Assembly: GCA_963665935.1 (NCBI GenBank)
Contig: OY762510.1
Location: 124,001-188,000, forward strand
From: Syntrophus sp963665935
Lineage (GTDB): Bacteria > Desulfobacterota > Syntrophia > Syntrophales > Syntrophaceae
Reading direction: 5' to 3'
DNA length: 64,000 nucleotides
Numbering within the stretch: the stretch's first letter is position 1; the number at the start of each line of letters is the position of its first letter. This document shows, piece by piece, positions 1-8,072 of the stretch. The notes below the pieces were generated by a model, which searched no databases, was not told where the DNA came from, and saw only the letters and a program-made list of their open reading frames with translations. A program made the position numbers and the translations under genes.

Positions 1-29
1 TTTTTTCTCAAATCACTGGCACTGTACAT
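1..29 (-). CDS. efp: Elongation factor P, N-terminal fragment (cut by window edge)
   Basis: Only nine codons are visible, read leftward from an ATG at 29-27. They give MYSASDLRK, a characteristic opening of EF-P (KOW-like domain I), which rescues ribosomes stalled at polyproline. A GAGGAG-type ribosome binding site lies about 10 bases upstream. The rest lies outside the window. A KamA-family gene, the family that includes the EF-P-modifying enzyme EpmB, lies at 9681-10820, separated from this gene by the mobile-element stack. Identification rests on nine residues, so it is moderate. Confidence 0.5.
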
Positions 30-359
30 AGGATTTCTCTCCTCAAGTTTTTTCGACTTCTGACATATTTCCTGCCTTTCCTGAACGACAGGGTTGTCTC
101 CTTAGATTGCAAGGTGACGTTTCTTAATGCATTTTCAGCGACTTGTCAAAAGAAGATTCTTTAGGTCCATCCGTCTAAAGCGTCCTTTTTGAAAATATCT
201 TTCTTGCTGAAGACATTTCTTGTAAAGATACGCCTCTTCAGATGCAGGTAGTGATAAACAAGTCTCCATATTCTCAAACGCACAAAAATGGAGATACTCC
301 ATCCAGGATAATCACTTTATTAAAAAAAAGAAATCAGTCCAGAGGGAGAACTATAAATT
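30..359. other. Non-coding stretch between efp start and the first insertion sequence
   Basis: No convincing gene is seen here on either strand. It presumably carries the efp promoter and leader, read leftward. The right edge ends in AAATT, the 5-bp sequence duplicated at the other end of the adjacent insertion sequence. Confidence 0.5.
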
Positions 360-1916
360 GAGCCTGTTCAATAATTCAATTTCAGAACAGGACTTTTCTT
401 TCCGATTGTAAGAAAGTCAAAGATAATGTCCTGGGTAAGAACAATATCATGTTCAACTGCATGGATCGTTACATTGTCAATTCCCTTGTAAAAGTTTGTC
501 TGCTCCATACGATACCTGTTCTCTTTCACCAAACCGAAGGTTCTTTTGATTCCAGTGCGGAGAGGTTTCAGCTTTTGATAAATGATACTGTGTGGTAACG
601 CCGGCCCATATTTTCGATATCCTTTGGTAAAATACGTATGGCCGATATACCCGAAGCGATATTGCTCTTTCATATAATCACAGGGGAGAAACATTTGTTC
701 TGATTTTTCGCATGCTTTGAAGCAAGCGTATTTTGTCCTTTTACGATCATATTCGATACCCTTTGGTTTCATGGGTATTCCCCAAGGGCAGAGAGGAAAG
801 CCATCTTTCGTAAACCATTTGGGATAAACCATTTTCTTCCTGATGATGATCGGAATGATGCCAAAGTGTTCATAAACATCCTGATGAATCTCCTCAGCAT
901 CATACCCTTTGTCCAGAATGAGGTAGGAGAACGGAAGATCAGGATGGCGATCTTTCAAATCGTCAAGCAAGGGGAGGATTGCTTTCTGATCGGATACACT
1001 GGCCGGGGTTACGATGGTTGCCATGGGGATTCCGCTGACGGTTCTCAGGCTGTGAACCTTGTGGCCAACTGGATATCTATGGCTGTGATGTCCTTTTCCG
1101 GTAAAGGCAACGCTTTCATCATTGAAGCGCCAGCGTCCTTTCTCATTCTTCTCGCCTTTGGTTGAACCACATGTGATCAGAAAGGTGGAATCAGCAACGA
1201 GAATGATGCCTTTCTTCCGATGCTTCGGAAGTTCCAGGATTTCAGGCTCCAGCAAGCCAAGCGCATAAGCCCTCAGAACGAATCGTTTATGGATTTCCAT
1301 AAAGCCCTTTGGTCCCAGCCGTTTTCTCAAGGTGTTGAAGGTGTTATGGGCTGGCTGGATATCTCCGGTAACAAATCGGCAAAGGTCGTTCTTTTTCAGA
1401 ACTTTGGCCAATTGGCGATCAGAAAGGATGCGCTCTTTTATTTTGATGATCCGTGCCAGAATCAGAAAAACATTGTATCCCTTGGGACCGATACCGGCGT
1501 AACGATCGACTACCGGAGAGAGGGAATGTATATCAATGGCAGAAAAGTAAGCGATGAAGTCTTGCTCCTGCTGAGTCAGGTTATTGAAATCCCTTGCAAG
1601 ACCAGGTAGAGAAACCTGGAAGTCGACCATGTTTTGCTCCTTCTGTTCAATACTGGTGTTCAATATTGATGAGGAGCATAAAGGGATTGAGATATAAAAG
1701 GAATCTCTGAAATCCCTTGATTTTCAAAGAGCAGCAAATGCAGAATTTATGGGTTAACTTACCTCCGGAATCTTCCGTTTTTTGGGTTATCTTTTTTCAA
1801 AATACTGGATTGCAGAAGATCGACCCTCCGGAAATTCAAGAAAAATGGGTTAACTTCAAATTATTAAGTTTATAAATACCTATTATTATTAAGATAAATT
1901 AGTATTGAACAGGCTC
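360..1916 (-). mobile_element. Insertion sequence with DDE transposase, complete
   Basis: Perfect 13-bp terminal inverted repeats GAGCCTGTTCAAT sit at 360-372 and, inverted, at 1904-1916. They are flanked by a 5-bp direct duplication AAATT at 355-359 and 1917-1921. The single transposase gene fills most of the 1557 bp, with about 240 bp of untranslated leader on its 5' side. Intact ends and target duplication point to a fairly recent insertion. Confidence 0.88.
368..1663 (-). CDS. DDE transposase (IS4/IS5-type superfamily)
   Basis: A 431-residue transposase that catalyses cut-and-paste movement of its element. The RNase H-like catalytic triad is readable: Asp158 in ILVADST, Asp251 in LILDKGYD and Glu381 in VKENRYRME, spaced as in Tnp_1-type DDE enzymes. 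A basic N-terminal region (residues 80-130) probably binds the ends. The stop lies within the terminal inverted repeat, as is common for compact elements. The exact IS family cannot be fixed without a database, but the reading frame is intact and the protein probably active. Upstream of the start is a GGAGCAAAAC-like ribosome binding site. Confidence 0.88.
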   Translation of the reverse strand: MNTSIEQKEQNMVDFQVSLPGLARDFNNLTQQEQDFIAYFSAIDIHSLSPVVDRYAGIGPKGYNVFLILARIIKIKERILSDRQLAKVLKKNDLCRFVTGDIQPAHNTFNTLRKRLGPKGFMEIHKRFVLRAYALGLLEPEILELPKHRKKGIILVADSTFLITCGSTKGEKNEKGRWRFNDESVAFTGKGHHSHRYPVGHKVHSLRTVSGIPMATIVTPASVSDQKAILPLLDDLKDRHPDLPFSYLILDKGYDAEEIHQDVYEHFGIIPIIIRKKMVYPKWFTKDGFPLCPWGIPMKPKGIEYDRKRTKYACFKACEKSEQMFLPCDYMKEQYRFGYIGHTYFTKGYRKYGPALPHSIIYQKLKPLRTGIKRTFGLVKENRYRMEQTNFYKGIDNVTIHAVEHDIVLTQDIIFDFLTIGKKSPVLKLNY

Positions 1917-1921
1917 AAATT

Positions 1922-2332
1922 GAAATAAAAAGCCTCCCCGCCGTGAACCACTAAAGGGTTACAGAACAGGAGGCAGTCAGTGAAGTATGCAAAAAATTTA
2001 GATAGATAAAATTTATCCCCAGTCAAGAATAAAATGAGCATCATTATCAATCGAACTATCCTTACAATCTGAAAATTTTGATTTTGAAATATGGATTTTC
2101 AAAGCAAGAAAAAGTGCTTTATCTATGATGCTTTAATATCACGGCGGGAATTTCAGCGTGTTACTTCCTGTAATTCTTGTTTCGCCATTCTGGTATCTTA
2201 TGCTACATTACCGTCGGTAATTGTTGACGTATCATGTGGCACCGCCGGGAAACCGGACGGCAAAAGAAGAAAACAAACATCAACCTATAACCTTTTCCAA
2301 TGACGGACTTGGTGCCTTTGCCGCATATCTAA
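1922..2332. other. Non-coding gap between two insertion sequences
   Basis: No supported gene. Near its left end (about 1932-1975) an imperfect hairpin can be drawn: GCCTCC pairs with GGAGGC around an inner GTGAACC/GGTTAC stem, so this may be a terminator or leader relic. Short open frames here have no recognisable content and look like chance. Confidence 0.4.
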
Positions 2333-2486
2333 GTAAGCGTACGACAAAGTCATCTTGGAACTTCTTTCCAGATAAGTTATTGATGTATCGGTCAAGAGAG
2401 ATAAGCCGCGGTTCTTTGAAAAAGGGATAAAGCAAGGGGTGGAGCTGAGAACGGAGTAAAAGACAGCAAGGATCAGTCAGTACTGG

Positions 2487-4100
2487 TCAGACTTCAGCCG
2501 GTAGGAGCAAACCACGTTCGTCCTTGGGCAGCGGTTTCCATTGATCGGGGAGCAGTTCCCTCAAGCGACTGACTGGATGGCTCATGATCCTGCGGAGTAT
2601 GTCATCAAAGTACTCCCAGGGATTGACGTCACAGGTTTTACAGGACTGGATGAGACTCATGAACAGGGCCGCCGCCCGGCCGCCTCGTTCGCTGCCAACG
2701 AAAAGCCAGTTCTTGCGGCCCAGGGCCACGGGACGCATGGCATTCTCCGCCAAGTTGTTGTCCGGTCGAAGCCGTCCATCTTCCAGATAACGGCACAGAG
2801 CCTGGCGTTGATTCAGGGCATAGTCCACCGCCTTGCGGATGGGTTCCGACGGAATCGACTGTTGCTTCAGCTCTTCAAGCTTGGCAAAGATTCCGGCAAG
2901 GATCGGTGCAGCATGTTCCTGCCGACGGCGCTGTCTCTCTTCTGGTTTCATATTGGCGCAGGGAGTTTCCACCTCATGATAGAGACGGGCAATGCGGGCC
3001 AGGATGTCCGTCGCTTCCTGGGGACGCGAAGAAACTGCTTCATCGAACTTTCTCCGTGCATGAGCCCAGCAGCCTACCTCGATGATCCCCTCTTTACGGA
3101 ATAGTTCATCGTAGCCGCTATAGGCGTCGGCATGGACATAGCCTCGATAACCTTCAAGATAATCGATGGGTCGCCGCTTACTGCGATCAATGGAGAAGTC
3201 ATAGGCAACAAGCGGGGGATCGGTTCCTCCCTGCACATAGACCCACAGCCTGGCCTTTTTGAGCTTTCCATTCCCTTTGACTTGCAGGGGAATGGGTGTG
3301 TCGTCGGTGAACAGGATTTCCGCTTCCCCAATGACGGCCTGCCTGAAGGCCTTTTCCAGTCCGGAGATGCTTTCGTAGGTCTGCATTAGCCAGCTGGCCT
3401 GGGTCGCTCGGGGAATCGGCACCCCTTCCCGCTCTAAAATGCCGTTCTGCCGGTACAGGGGCAGATGATCGGCGAACTTGCTGACGATCAGATGGGCAAT
3501 CAGCCCCACATCGGCTTTGCACCTTGCGACGGGATGATCAGGCATCGGCGCGGAGAGGATGCCGGGGGTTGCTTCGTCGTCCTCCGGCAGGGCGTATTGG
3601 GGGCGCTTATAGACGTTGACGATGAGCTTGCCGGGGCGGTATTCCAGTTTCTCCGAAACTTCGACGTTGATCACCTTCAGGGGCTTGCCCGTTTCGGGGC
3701 AGGTCTTCTGATCTTCGGGGATGTCCAGCAGGATTTCCACCCGTTCCAGGTGTTCGGGAATGGGAACCCGCCCATGATGCTGGGAGACCTTGCGGGTTTT
3801 TGTCTTGACTTCCTGTTCCACAGGCGCTTCCGGCTTTTGATCTTTTCCGGTCTGTTCCAGCGATTGGATTACGATGGAATCGAACATCAGCTGGTTGGGG
3901 TTGAGCCGCTCGGACTTTCGGCCATAAAGGCGCCGGAGCATCTGTTCCATCTGATGCTGCAGGGTGGTCAGCTGGCGCTGCAGAGATTCGATCTTTCGGG
4001 ATAGTTCCCCGATCTGCGCATCCTTCTGAGCGGTCAGTTCTGAAATCTGGGCATCCTTCTGCGCAAGGAGTTCCAGGGCCTGAGGAAGTGTCGAAACCAT
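2487..4100 (-). CDS. tnpC: IS66 family transposase TnpC
   Basis: A 537-residue catalytic transposase of the IS66 group. The N-terminus (residues 1-60) is a leucine-zipper-like coiled coil with repeated AQKDAQI units. A zinc-finger/LBD region follows, then the IS66 DDE domain with Asp in TDDTPIPL, Asp in HADAYSGYD and Glu in NNLAENAMRPVALGRKNW. The C-terminal tail contains the IS66 C-terminal motif (NPWEYFDDILRR). It is full length with no frameshift. It lies 40 bases downstream of tnpB and is presumably co-transcribed with it. The start at 4100 has no strong ribosome binding site. Confidence 0.93.
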   Translation of the reverse strand: MVSTLPQALELLAQKDAQISELTAQKDAQIGELSRKIESLQRQLTTLQHQMEQMLRRLYGRKSERLNPNQLMFDSIVIQSLEQTGKDQKPEAPVEQEVKTKTRKVSQHHGRVPIPEHLERVEILLDIPEDQKTCPETGKPLKVINVEVSEKLEYRPGKLIVNVYKRPQYALPEDDEATPGILSAPMPDHPVARCKADVGLIAHLIVSKFADHLPLYRQNGILEREGVPIPRATQASWLMQTYESISGLEKAFRQAVIGEAEILFTDDTPIPLQVKGNGKLKKARLWVYVQGGTDPPLVAYDFSIDRSKRRPIDYLEGYRGYVHADAYSGYDELFRKEGIIEVGCWAHARRKFDEAVSSRPQEATDILARIARLYHEVETPCANMKPEERQRRRQEHAAPILAGIFAKLEELKQQSIPSEPIRKAVDYALNQRQALCRYLEDGRLRPDNNLAENAMRPVALGRKNWLFVGSERGGRAAALFMSLIQSCKTCDVNPWEYFDDILRRIMSHPVSRLRELLPDQWKPLPKDERGLLLPAEV

Positions 4101-4140
4101 GGGAGGGTATGTAGCACATTAACCTAATAATGTCAAGTAT

Positions 4141-4482
4141 TTATATGCCTATTTTGTATCTATTCCCCACTTTTTTCGGTACGATTCCTTCCAGCAGCAT
4201 GGTCAGATCCCGACGCTCGATCAGACCGTCTTCGGTCCACCGCTCCGGAAGGATGAAGCAGCCCCGTTCCAGGCGTTTGTACCAGAGAGCCAAACCATCC
4301 CGGTCCCAGTAGAGGAGTTTGACCATGTTGCGACGGCGGTTCACGAAGACGAACAGAGATCCAGACAGGGGATCGGCCCCCAACTCGGATCGGATGAGGC
4401 CGCAGAGACCATCGAAAGATTTGCGCATGTCGCAGCGGCCGCGATACAGATAGATGTGGGTTGCCGCCGTCAGACCGAGCAC
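4141..4482 (-). CDS. tnpB: IS66 family accessory protein TnpB
   Basis: A 113-residue IS66 Orf2-like protein with the typical sequence YLYRGRCDMRKSFDGLCGLI near the start and a LFVFVNRRRNMVKLLYWDRDG core. It is needed with TnpA and TnpC for IS66 transposition, but its biochemical role is not well defined. The start overlaps the end of tnpA by 13 bases, the usual translationally coupled arrangement. Full length. Confidence 0.93.
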   Translation of the reverse strand: MLGLTAATHIYLYRGRCDMRKSFDGLCGLIRSELGADPLSGSLFVFVNRRRNMVKLLYWDRDGLALWYKRLERGCFILPERWTEDGLIERRDLTMLLEGIVPKKVGNRYKIGI

Positions 4483-4793
4483 GGGGAGAGGCTCCGAAGC
4501 GTTTCAACGACGGTGCGGAGGGTGAAGGGATCGAATCCCCGATCCACCTCGATGGCGAAATTCTTGTCTGGATGAATTCGGATGCCGGAGCCGGTTTCGA
4601 CCGCTCTTCCGGGAATCAGTTCCAGAAAACCTCCTGTGCAAGGTTCTTGTTCCCGGAGTCGGCGGCGCCAGGCATGAAACTGATGCCGATTGATCTGCTT
4701 TTCACGGCAAAATGTGGTGATGTTCAAGCCACTTGCTGCCTGGTCTTCGATGATGGTGCGCCAATGGGCTCGTCGTTCCGCTCTGATCATCAT
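4470..4793 (-). CDS. tnpA: IS66 family accessory protein TnpA
   Basis: A 107-residue small helix-turn-helix protein (transposase_8/IS66 Orf1 type). The N-terminus reads RAERRAHWRTIIEDQAASG, followed by a helix-turn-helix (NITTFCREKQINRHQFHAWRR). It is the first gene of the IS66 operon, probably binds DNA and overlaps tnpB. Nothing indicates decay. Confidence 0.9.
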   Translation of the reverse strand: MMIRAERRAHWRTIIEDQAASGLNITTFCREKQINRHQFHAWRRRLREQEPCTGGFLELIPGRAVETGSGIRIHPDKNFAIEVDRGFDPFTLRTVVETLRSLSPCSV

Positions 4794-5012
4794 ATTTTGC
4801 CTCCCAGAAAGAAATTTTTCTTTGTGGGAGGCTATAGCTCAGGGAATGACGGATGTGAAGATGGGTACATCAGACGCTTACTTTTCAACGATAGAACATT
4901 TTATCTCGTCAATTATCTTTCAGTTTTAGCGCATTACCTCACGCAACATTACCTTTATCACCATCACATAGATACACCAGAGGAAATCGATTCCAAGGAG
5001 TTTACAGAATGA

Positions 5013-5065
5013 ATACCACCAGTGAACTGGTGGTATCCTGAGACCCCCTAAGGGGGGTTCTCAGG
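5013..5065. terminator. Two adjacent hairpins at the 3' end of the IS200 element
   Basis: Hairpin one: ATACCACCAG (5013-5022), loop TGAA, CTGGTGGTAT (5027-5036), a perfect 10-bp stem. Hairpin two: CCTGAG (5037-5042) pairs with CTCAGG (5060-5065) around an inner CCCCC/GGGGG stem. In IS200 elements such structures are the end recognised by TnpA and block read-through. No long T-run follows. Confidence 0.7.
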
Positions 5066-5093
5066 TGCCAACTGCTTGGTTGGCTGTGTTTAT

Positions 5094-5519
5094 CTAAAGT
5101 TCCGTATCTTCTTCCTGAGATTCCTGTTGCTCTTGATTTCTGATATACTCTCGTATCTTTTCTTCATCTAATCCCACGGTGCTGACACAATATCCGCGAG
5201 CCCAGAATGTCCGACCCCGAACCATTCGACTGCTTTTGGTTCCAAAGCTCATCACTTCGGAAGCACTTTTGCCTTTCAGAAGACCGATAATATGTGCCAC
5301 TGAATATTTCGGCGGTATCGAAACGCAAAGATGAATATGATCCGGCATCGCGTGCCCTTCTATAATCTCTATCCCTTTGATTCTTGCCCATTGCTTGATG
5401 GTGTCGATAACAATCCGCCGTTTTGAACCGTATAGGGCTTTGCGTCTGTACTTCGGTATCCAAACTATATGGTACTTACAATCCCAAACCGAGTGTGCTA
5501 ATCTATGAAAACGTTCCAT
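5094..5519 (-). CDS. tnpA: IS200/IS605 family transposase TnpA (Y1 HUH enzyme)
   Basis: A 141-residue tyrosine HUH endonuclease that moves a single-stranded DNA circle. Diagnostic motifs are HIVWIPKYRRKAL near the N-terminus, the metal-binding HxH in MPDHIHLCVSIPPK and the catalytic-tyrosine segment GYCVSTVG, followed by the helix EEKIREYIRNQ. Length is normal for the family. The start at 5519 is preceded by AAGGAG, which lies in one arm of an inverted repeat (see the leader entry), suggesting translational restraint of the transposase. Confidence 0.93.
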   Translation of the reverse strand: MERFHRLAHSVWDCKYHIVWIPKYRRKALYGSKRRIVIDTIKQWARIKGIEIIEGHAMPDHIHLCVSIPPKYSVAHIIGLLKGKSASEVMSFGTKSSRMVRGRTFWARGYCVSTVGLDEEKIREYIRNQEQQESQEEDTEL

Positions 5520-5570
5520 TCTCGAAATCTCCTTTTTTGAGCAGTTGGCACTCTCAATCTAGGAGATTTC
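5520..5570 (-). promoter_or_regulatory. tnpA leader with ribosome binding site inside an inverted repeat
   Basis: On the minus strand the leader carries GAAATCTCC and GGAGATTTC (plus coordinates 5524-5532 and 5562-5570). The proximal arm contains the GGAG of the tnpA ribosome binding site. Pairing would hide the site. Translational repression by a leader stem-loop is established for IS200, so the role is inferred by analogy. Confidence 0.6.
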
Positions 5571-5603
5571 TCTTTTCTCGTCACTAACCACCATGCCCGG
5601 CAC

Positions 5604-7074
5604 GGGCACAACGAAGGATGAAAATATTGCTGTTGCGATACAGGAGTGAGTCACGGTAATCCACTGACCAAAGAATTTCGCCAGAAACTTTTAATCAGGA
5701 GGAAGACCATGACTCAGCGTGAAGATAGCAAAATTATTGGAACAGTGCACCCCATTTGTTGCGGCTTGGATGTCCATAAGGAGAGCATATCGGCCTGCGT
5801 TATTTATGTGGACAAAGATGGAACCGATCAATATGACATCAAGGTATTTGGGACTTTCACAGACGATTTGATGCGACTGCGGTCATGGCTGCTTGATCAT
5901 GAATGCCCCGTTGTGGCCATGGAGAGTACGGGAATATATTGGCGGCCGGTGCATAATGTTTTGGAGGATGCGCTTCAGGTTGTCTTGGTTAATGCTCGTG
6001 ACATCAAGAACGTTCCCGGTCGAAAGACGGATATCGGTGACAGCAAGTGGCTTGCTGGTTTATTGCGTCATGGTCTTCTGCGAAGCAGCTTCATCCCCCC
6101 CAAGGAGGTGAGGGAGTGGCGGGATCTGACGAGATTGCGGAAGAAGTACGTCCATACGGTAGGAGATTACCGGAAACGGACACACAAGCTTTTTGAGTCG
6201 GCCAATATCAAGATCGATTCGGTGGTATCGGATCTATTTGGGGTAACGGGGCGAAATCTGATGAATTTACTTGTTTCTGATCGAGCGTCATTGACATTGG
6301 CGGATATCAAGTGTTGCGTCCGAGGCAAACTTAAAGGCAAGGAAGAAGAGTTATATCGATCCATACAGGGATTTTTTTCGGATCATCATCGGTTTCTCTT
6401 GAAGCGGCTTCTGAATACAATTGACCTGCTTGAGGCGGAGATATCCCTGTTTGATGAACAGATCCGACATCTGATGACGGATCAAAATGCGTTGTTGAAT
6501 CGGATGAAGAAGGCTGCGGGCATCGCCGATGTTTCTTCTCGTGAGATTTTGGCTGAGCTGGGTCCCGATCTGAAAGAGTTCTCCACAGGAGAGGCCCTTG
6601 TATCTTGGGCTGGATTATGCCCCGGCAATAATGAAAGCGCCGGGAAGAGAAAGAGCGGCAAAAGTCCTGTGAGAAAGCATCATCTGAAAACCATCTTAAT
6701 CGAGGTGGCGTGGGCGGCCATCAAGAAGAAAAAGTCCTACTTCAAAGATAAATACTACCGACTCAAAGCCCGCCGTGGAGCCAAGAAAGCGATTGTGGCT
6801 ATTGCCCACAGGATCTTGCTCGGAATTTATCATGTCATCAAGAATGGCGCTGAGTTTCGGGATCTCGGAGAGGATTATCTGGCCCAGAGAAACAAATCAC
6901 AGAAAATATCTCACTTGCGAAAGCAAGCTAAATCGTTGGGTTACAATCTGGTTCCGCAAGCAATATGATAGTCAAGAACAAATAATAACATACGTCATTA
7001 CATTCCAGAGGTCGATTAAGAACTGAAGCCAAGAGCGCGTGAACTAACATGACCGTTCAGCTGGGCACAACGAA
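5604..7074 (+). mobile_element. IS110-family element bounded by 12-bp direct repeats
   Basis: The sequence GGGCACAACGAA occurs as a direct repeat at 5604-5615 and 7063-7074 around a DEDD transposase gene. IS110 elements lack terminal inverted repeats and recombine at a short core shared by donor and target, so a direct repeat at the junctions fits. About 93 bases of left and 94 bases of right non-coding end remain. In IS110-group elements the left end encodes a bridge RNA that selects the target; whether this copy does cannot be read directly. An 11-bp copy of the repeat occurs at 15190-15200. Confidence 0.72.
5709..6968 (+). CDS. IS110 family transposase (DEDD recombinase)
   Basis: A 419-residue site-specific recombinase. 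The RuvC-like DEDD domain shows Asp21 in CGLDVHK, Glu72 in AMESTGIYW and the DIKNVPGRKTDIGDS segment at about 98-112. The C-terminal transposase_20 domain contains SWAGLCPGNNESAGKRKSGKS with the serine used in IS110 catalysis. The ATG at 5709 is chosen because AGGAGGAAGACC stands directly before it; the upstream GTG at 5646 has its only possible ribosome binding site too close. Full length and apparently functional. Confidence 0.92.
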   Translation: MTQREDSKIIGTVHPICCGLDVHKESISACVIYVDKDGTDQYDIKVFGTFTDDLMRLRSWLLDHECPVVAMESTGIYWRPVHNVLEDALQVVLVNARDIKNVPGRKTDIGDSKWLAGLLRHGLLRSSFIPPKEVREWRDLTRLRKKYVHTVGDYRKRTHKLFESANIKIDSVVSDLFGVTGRNLMNLLVSDRASLTLADIKCCVRGKLKGKEEELYRSIQGFFSDHHRFLLKRLLNTIDLLEAEISLFDEQIRHLMTDQNALLNRMKKAAGIADVSSREILAELGPDLKEFSTGEALVSWAGLCPGNNESAGKRKSGKSPVRKHHLKTILIEVAWAAIKKKKSYFKDKYYRLKARRGAKKAIVAIAHRILLGIYHVIKNGAEFRDLGEDYLAQRNKSQKISHLRKQAKSLGYNLVPQAI

Positions 7075-7221
7075 TTGTCGGCTCCTTTATGGAGATCACG
7101 AATATAAAAATTACGATCCAAGCTGATCATCATAACGGGATTGAGTATATCCATAAGAAAACAGCTAGTTATGAGTATTTTCATATAAATCAATGGCACA
7201 GCCATTATTCATACCACTGGC

Positions 7222-7968
7222 ATGCCAGTGGATTATTCCTTCGATTTAGCAGCAATTTACCTTGGATTTGGGAGTATTATTCTCCGTGGTTATGTGCCAT
7301 CCGCTGCAATTTCCTGCAGGCTTGGTTATATCGATGTTCCAACGATAAGACGTTCCATCCTGTGGGCCTACTCATTAAGAGACTGGAAATTTAACGATAT
7401 AGTTCACGAATTCAAATGGTTTGAATCACACAAATATTATTTTCAAATCAATTTATTTACACAAGCCGTTTTCGGACCATTGTTTTTATCTAGATATAAG
7501 AAAATCCACGCGAAAAAAGATAATCAGAAAAGGATTATCCTATGTAATTCATGTGGCCAAAAACTTCGGATACCTAAAAAAGCAATAGCGATAAAAGTAA
7601 ATTGTCCAAAATGTGGTGCTTCATTCATAACCGAGGGTGATGAAACCAAAAAGACAAAATTTCAAACAATCACGATTGCAAAACTTATTGCCATCATAAT
7701 GCTTTTCGGGGCGTTTGCAGATAATCCTTATGGCTATTATCAAATTCTACGCTGGGTTATTTGTGGACTAACTGGCTATTTAGCTTATTTGGCTTATGAG
7801 GGCGATCAAAATACGTGGACTTGGATCTTTGGCTTTACCGCAGTTCTTTTCAACCCGATAGCACCTATCCATCTACCTCGGGATACTTGGTCAGTGATAG
7901 ATTTAATTGCCGCCGCAATAATTTTTACAAGCATATTCAAAATGAAAGTCATTCGCCAAAACGAGTAG
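7222..7968 (+). CDS. Zinc-ribbon and multi-pass membrane protein (DUF6804-like)
   Basis: A 248-residue protein of unknown function. A central zinc ribbon reads CNSCGQKL...CPKCGASF at roughly residues 110-135. The C-terminal part has about three hydrophobic segments (LIAIIMLFGAF, WVICGLTGYLAYLAY, WIFGFTAVLFNPIAPIHL) resembling small DUF6804-type membrane proteins. The N-terminal 60 residues are unrecognised and the start is uncertain. Codon use is AT-rich, unlike the core genes further right. The stop lies only 8 bases before an attC-like site, the layout of an integron gene cassette. Nothing shows what it does. Confidence 0.62.
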   Translation: MPVDYSFDLAAIYLGFGSIILRGYVPSAAISCRLGYIDVPTIRRSILWAYSLRDWKFNDIVHEFKWFESHKYYFQINLFTQAVFGPLFLSRYKKIHAKKDNQKRIILCNSCGQKLRIPKKAIAIKVNCPKCGASFITEGDETKKTKFQTITIAKLIAIIMLFGAFADNPYGYYQILRWVICGLTGYLAYLAYEGDQNTWTWIFGFTAVLFNPIAPIHLPRDTWSVIDLIAAAIIFTSIFKMKVIRQNE

Positions 7969-7976
7969 TATCAGAT

Positions 7977-8052
7977 GCCTAACAGCCGCATCAACTCGGA
8001 CTGGAAAATTCCACTGTGCTCCACTGCAAGCCGGTTATGCGTTCTGTTGGGC
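7977..8052 (+). other. attC-like integron recombination site
   Basis: A 76-bp site with all the attC landmarks in order. R'' is GCCTAAC (7977-7983, consensus RYYYAAC) and L'' is about 7987-8002. L' is AAGCCGGTTATGCG (8028-8041), imperfectly complementary to L''. R' is GTTGGGC (8046-8052, consensus GTTRRRY). It follows the stop of one AT-rich gene by 8 bases and precedes the next same-strand gene by 20 bases, as in cassette arrays. No integron integrase is in the window, so this would be an orphan or exported cassette site. Confidence 0.68.
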
Positions 8053-8072
8053 ACCAGAGAGGCAAGTGTCAT

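Larger units (their letters stand above)
2333..4881 (-). mobile_element. IS66-family element, complete three-gene type
   Basis: The ends carry the IS66-type terminus GTAAGCGT at 2333-2340 and its inverse ACGCTTAC at 4874-4881. Between them lie tnpA, tnpB and tnpC in the usual order, read on the minus strand. The length of 2549 bp is normal for IS66. The 8-bp flanks (ATATCTAA and TTTTCAAC) do not match, so the expected 8-bp target duplication is absent. This suggests an old insertion, a rearrangement, or an end assigned slightly wrongly. Confidence 0.8.
5011..5575 (-). mobile_element. IS200-group element (single Y1 transposase)
   Basis: A tnpA gene flanked by subterminal hairpins rather than inverted-repeat ends, as expected for IS200/IS605 single-strand transposons. 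On the 3' side are a perfect hairpin at 5013-5036 (ATACCACCAG, loop TGAA) and a second G/C-rich hairpin at 5037-5065 that could also stop transcription. On the 5' side a 9-bp inverted repeat lies at 5524-5532 and 5562-5570. No tnpB is present, so this is the IS200 rather than the IS605 arrangement. The exact cleavage sites are not determined. Confidence 0.75.

Noticed and set aside
7040..7075. A second attC site upstream of the first cassette gene
   Set aside because: Some bases resemble an R' end (GTTCAGCTGGGC), but no R''/L'' partner with the RYYYAAC consensus could be placed.
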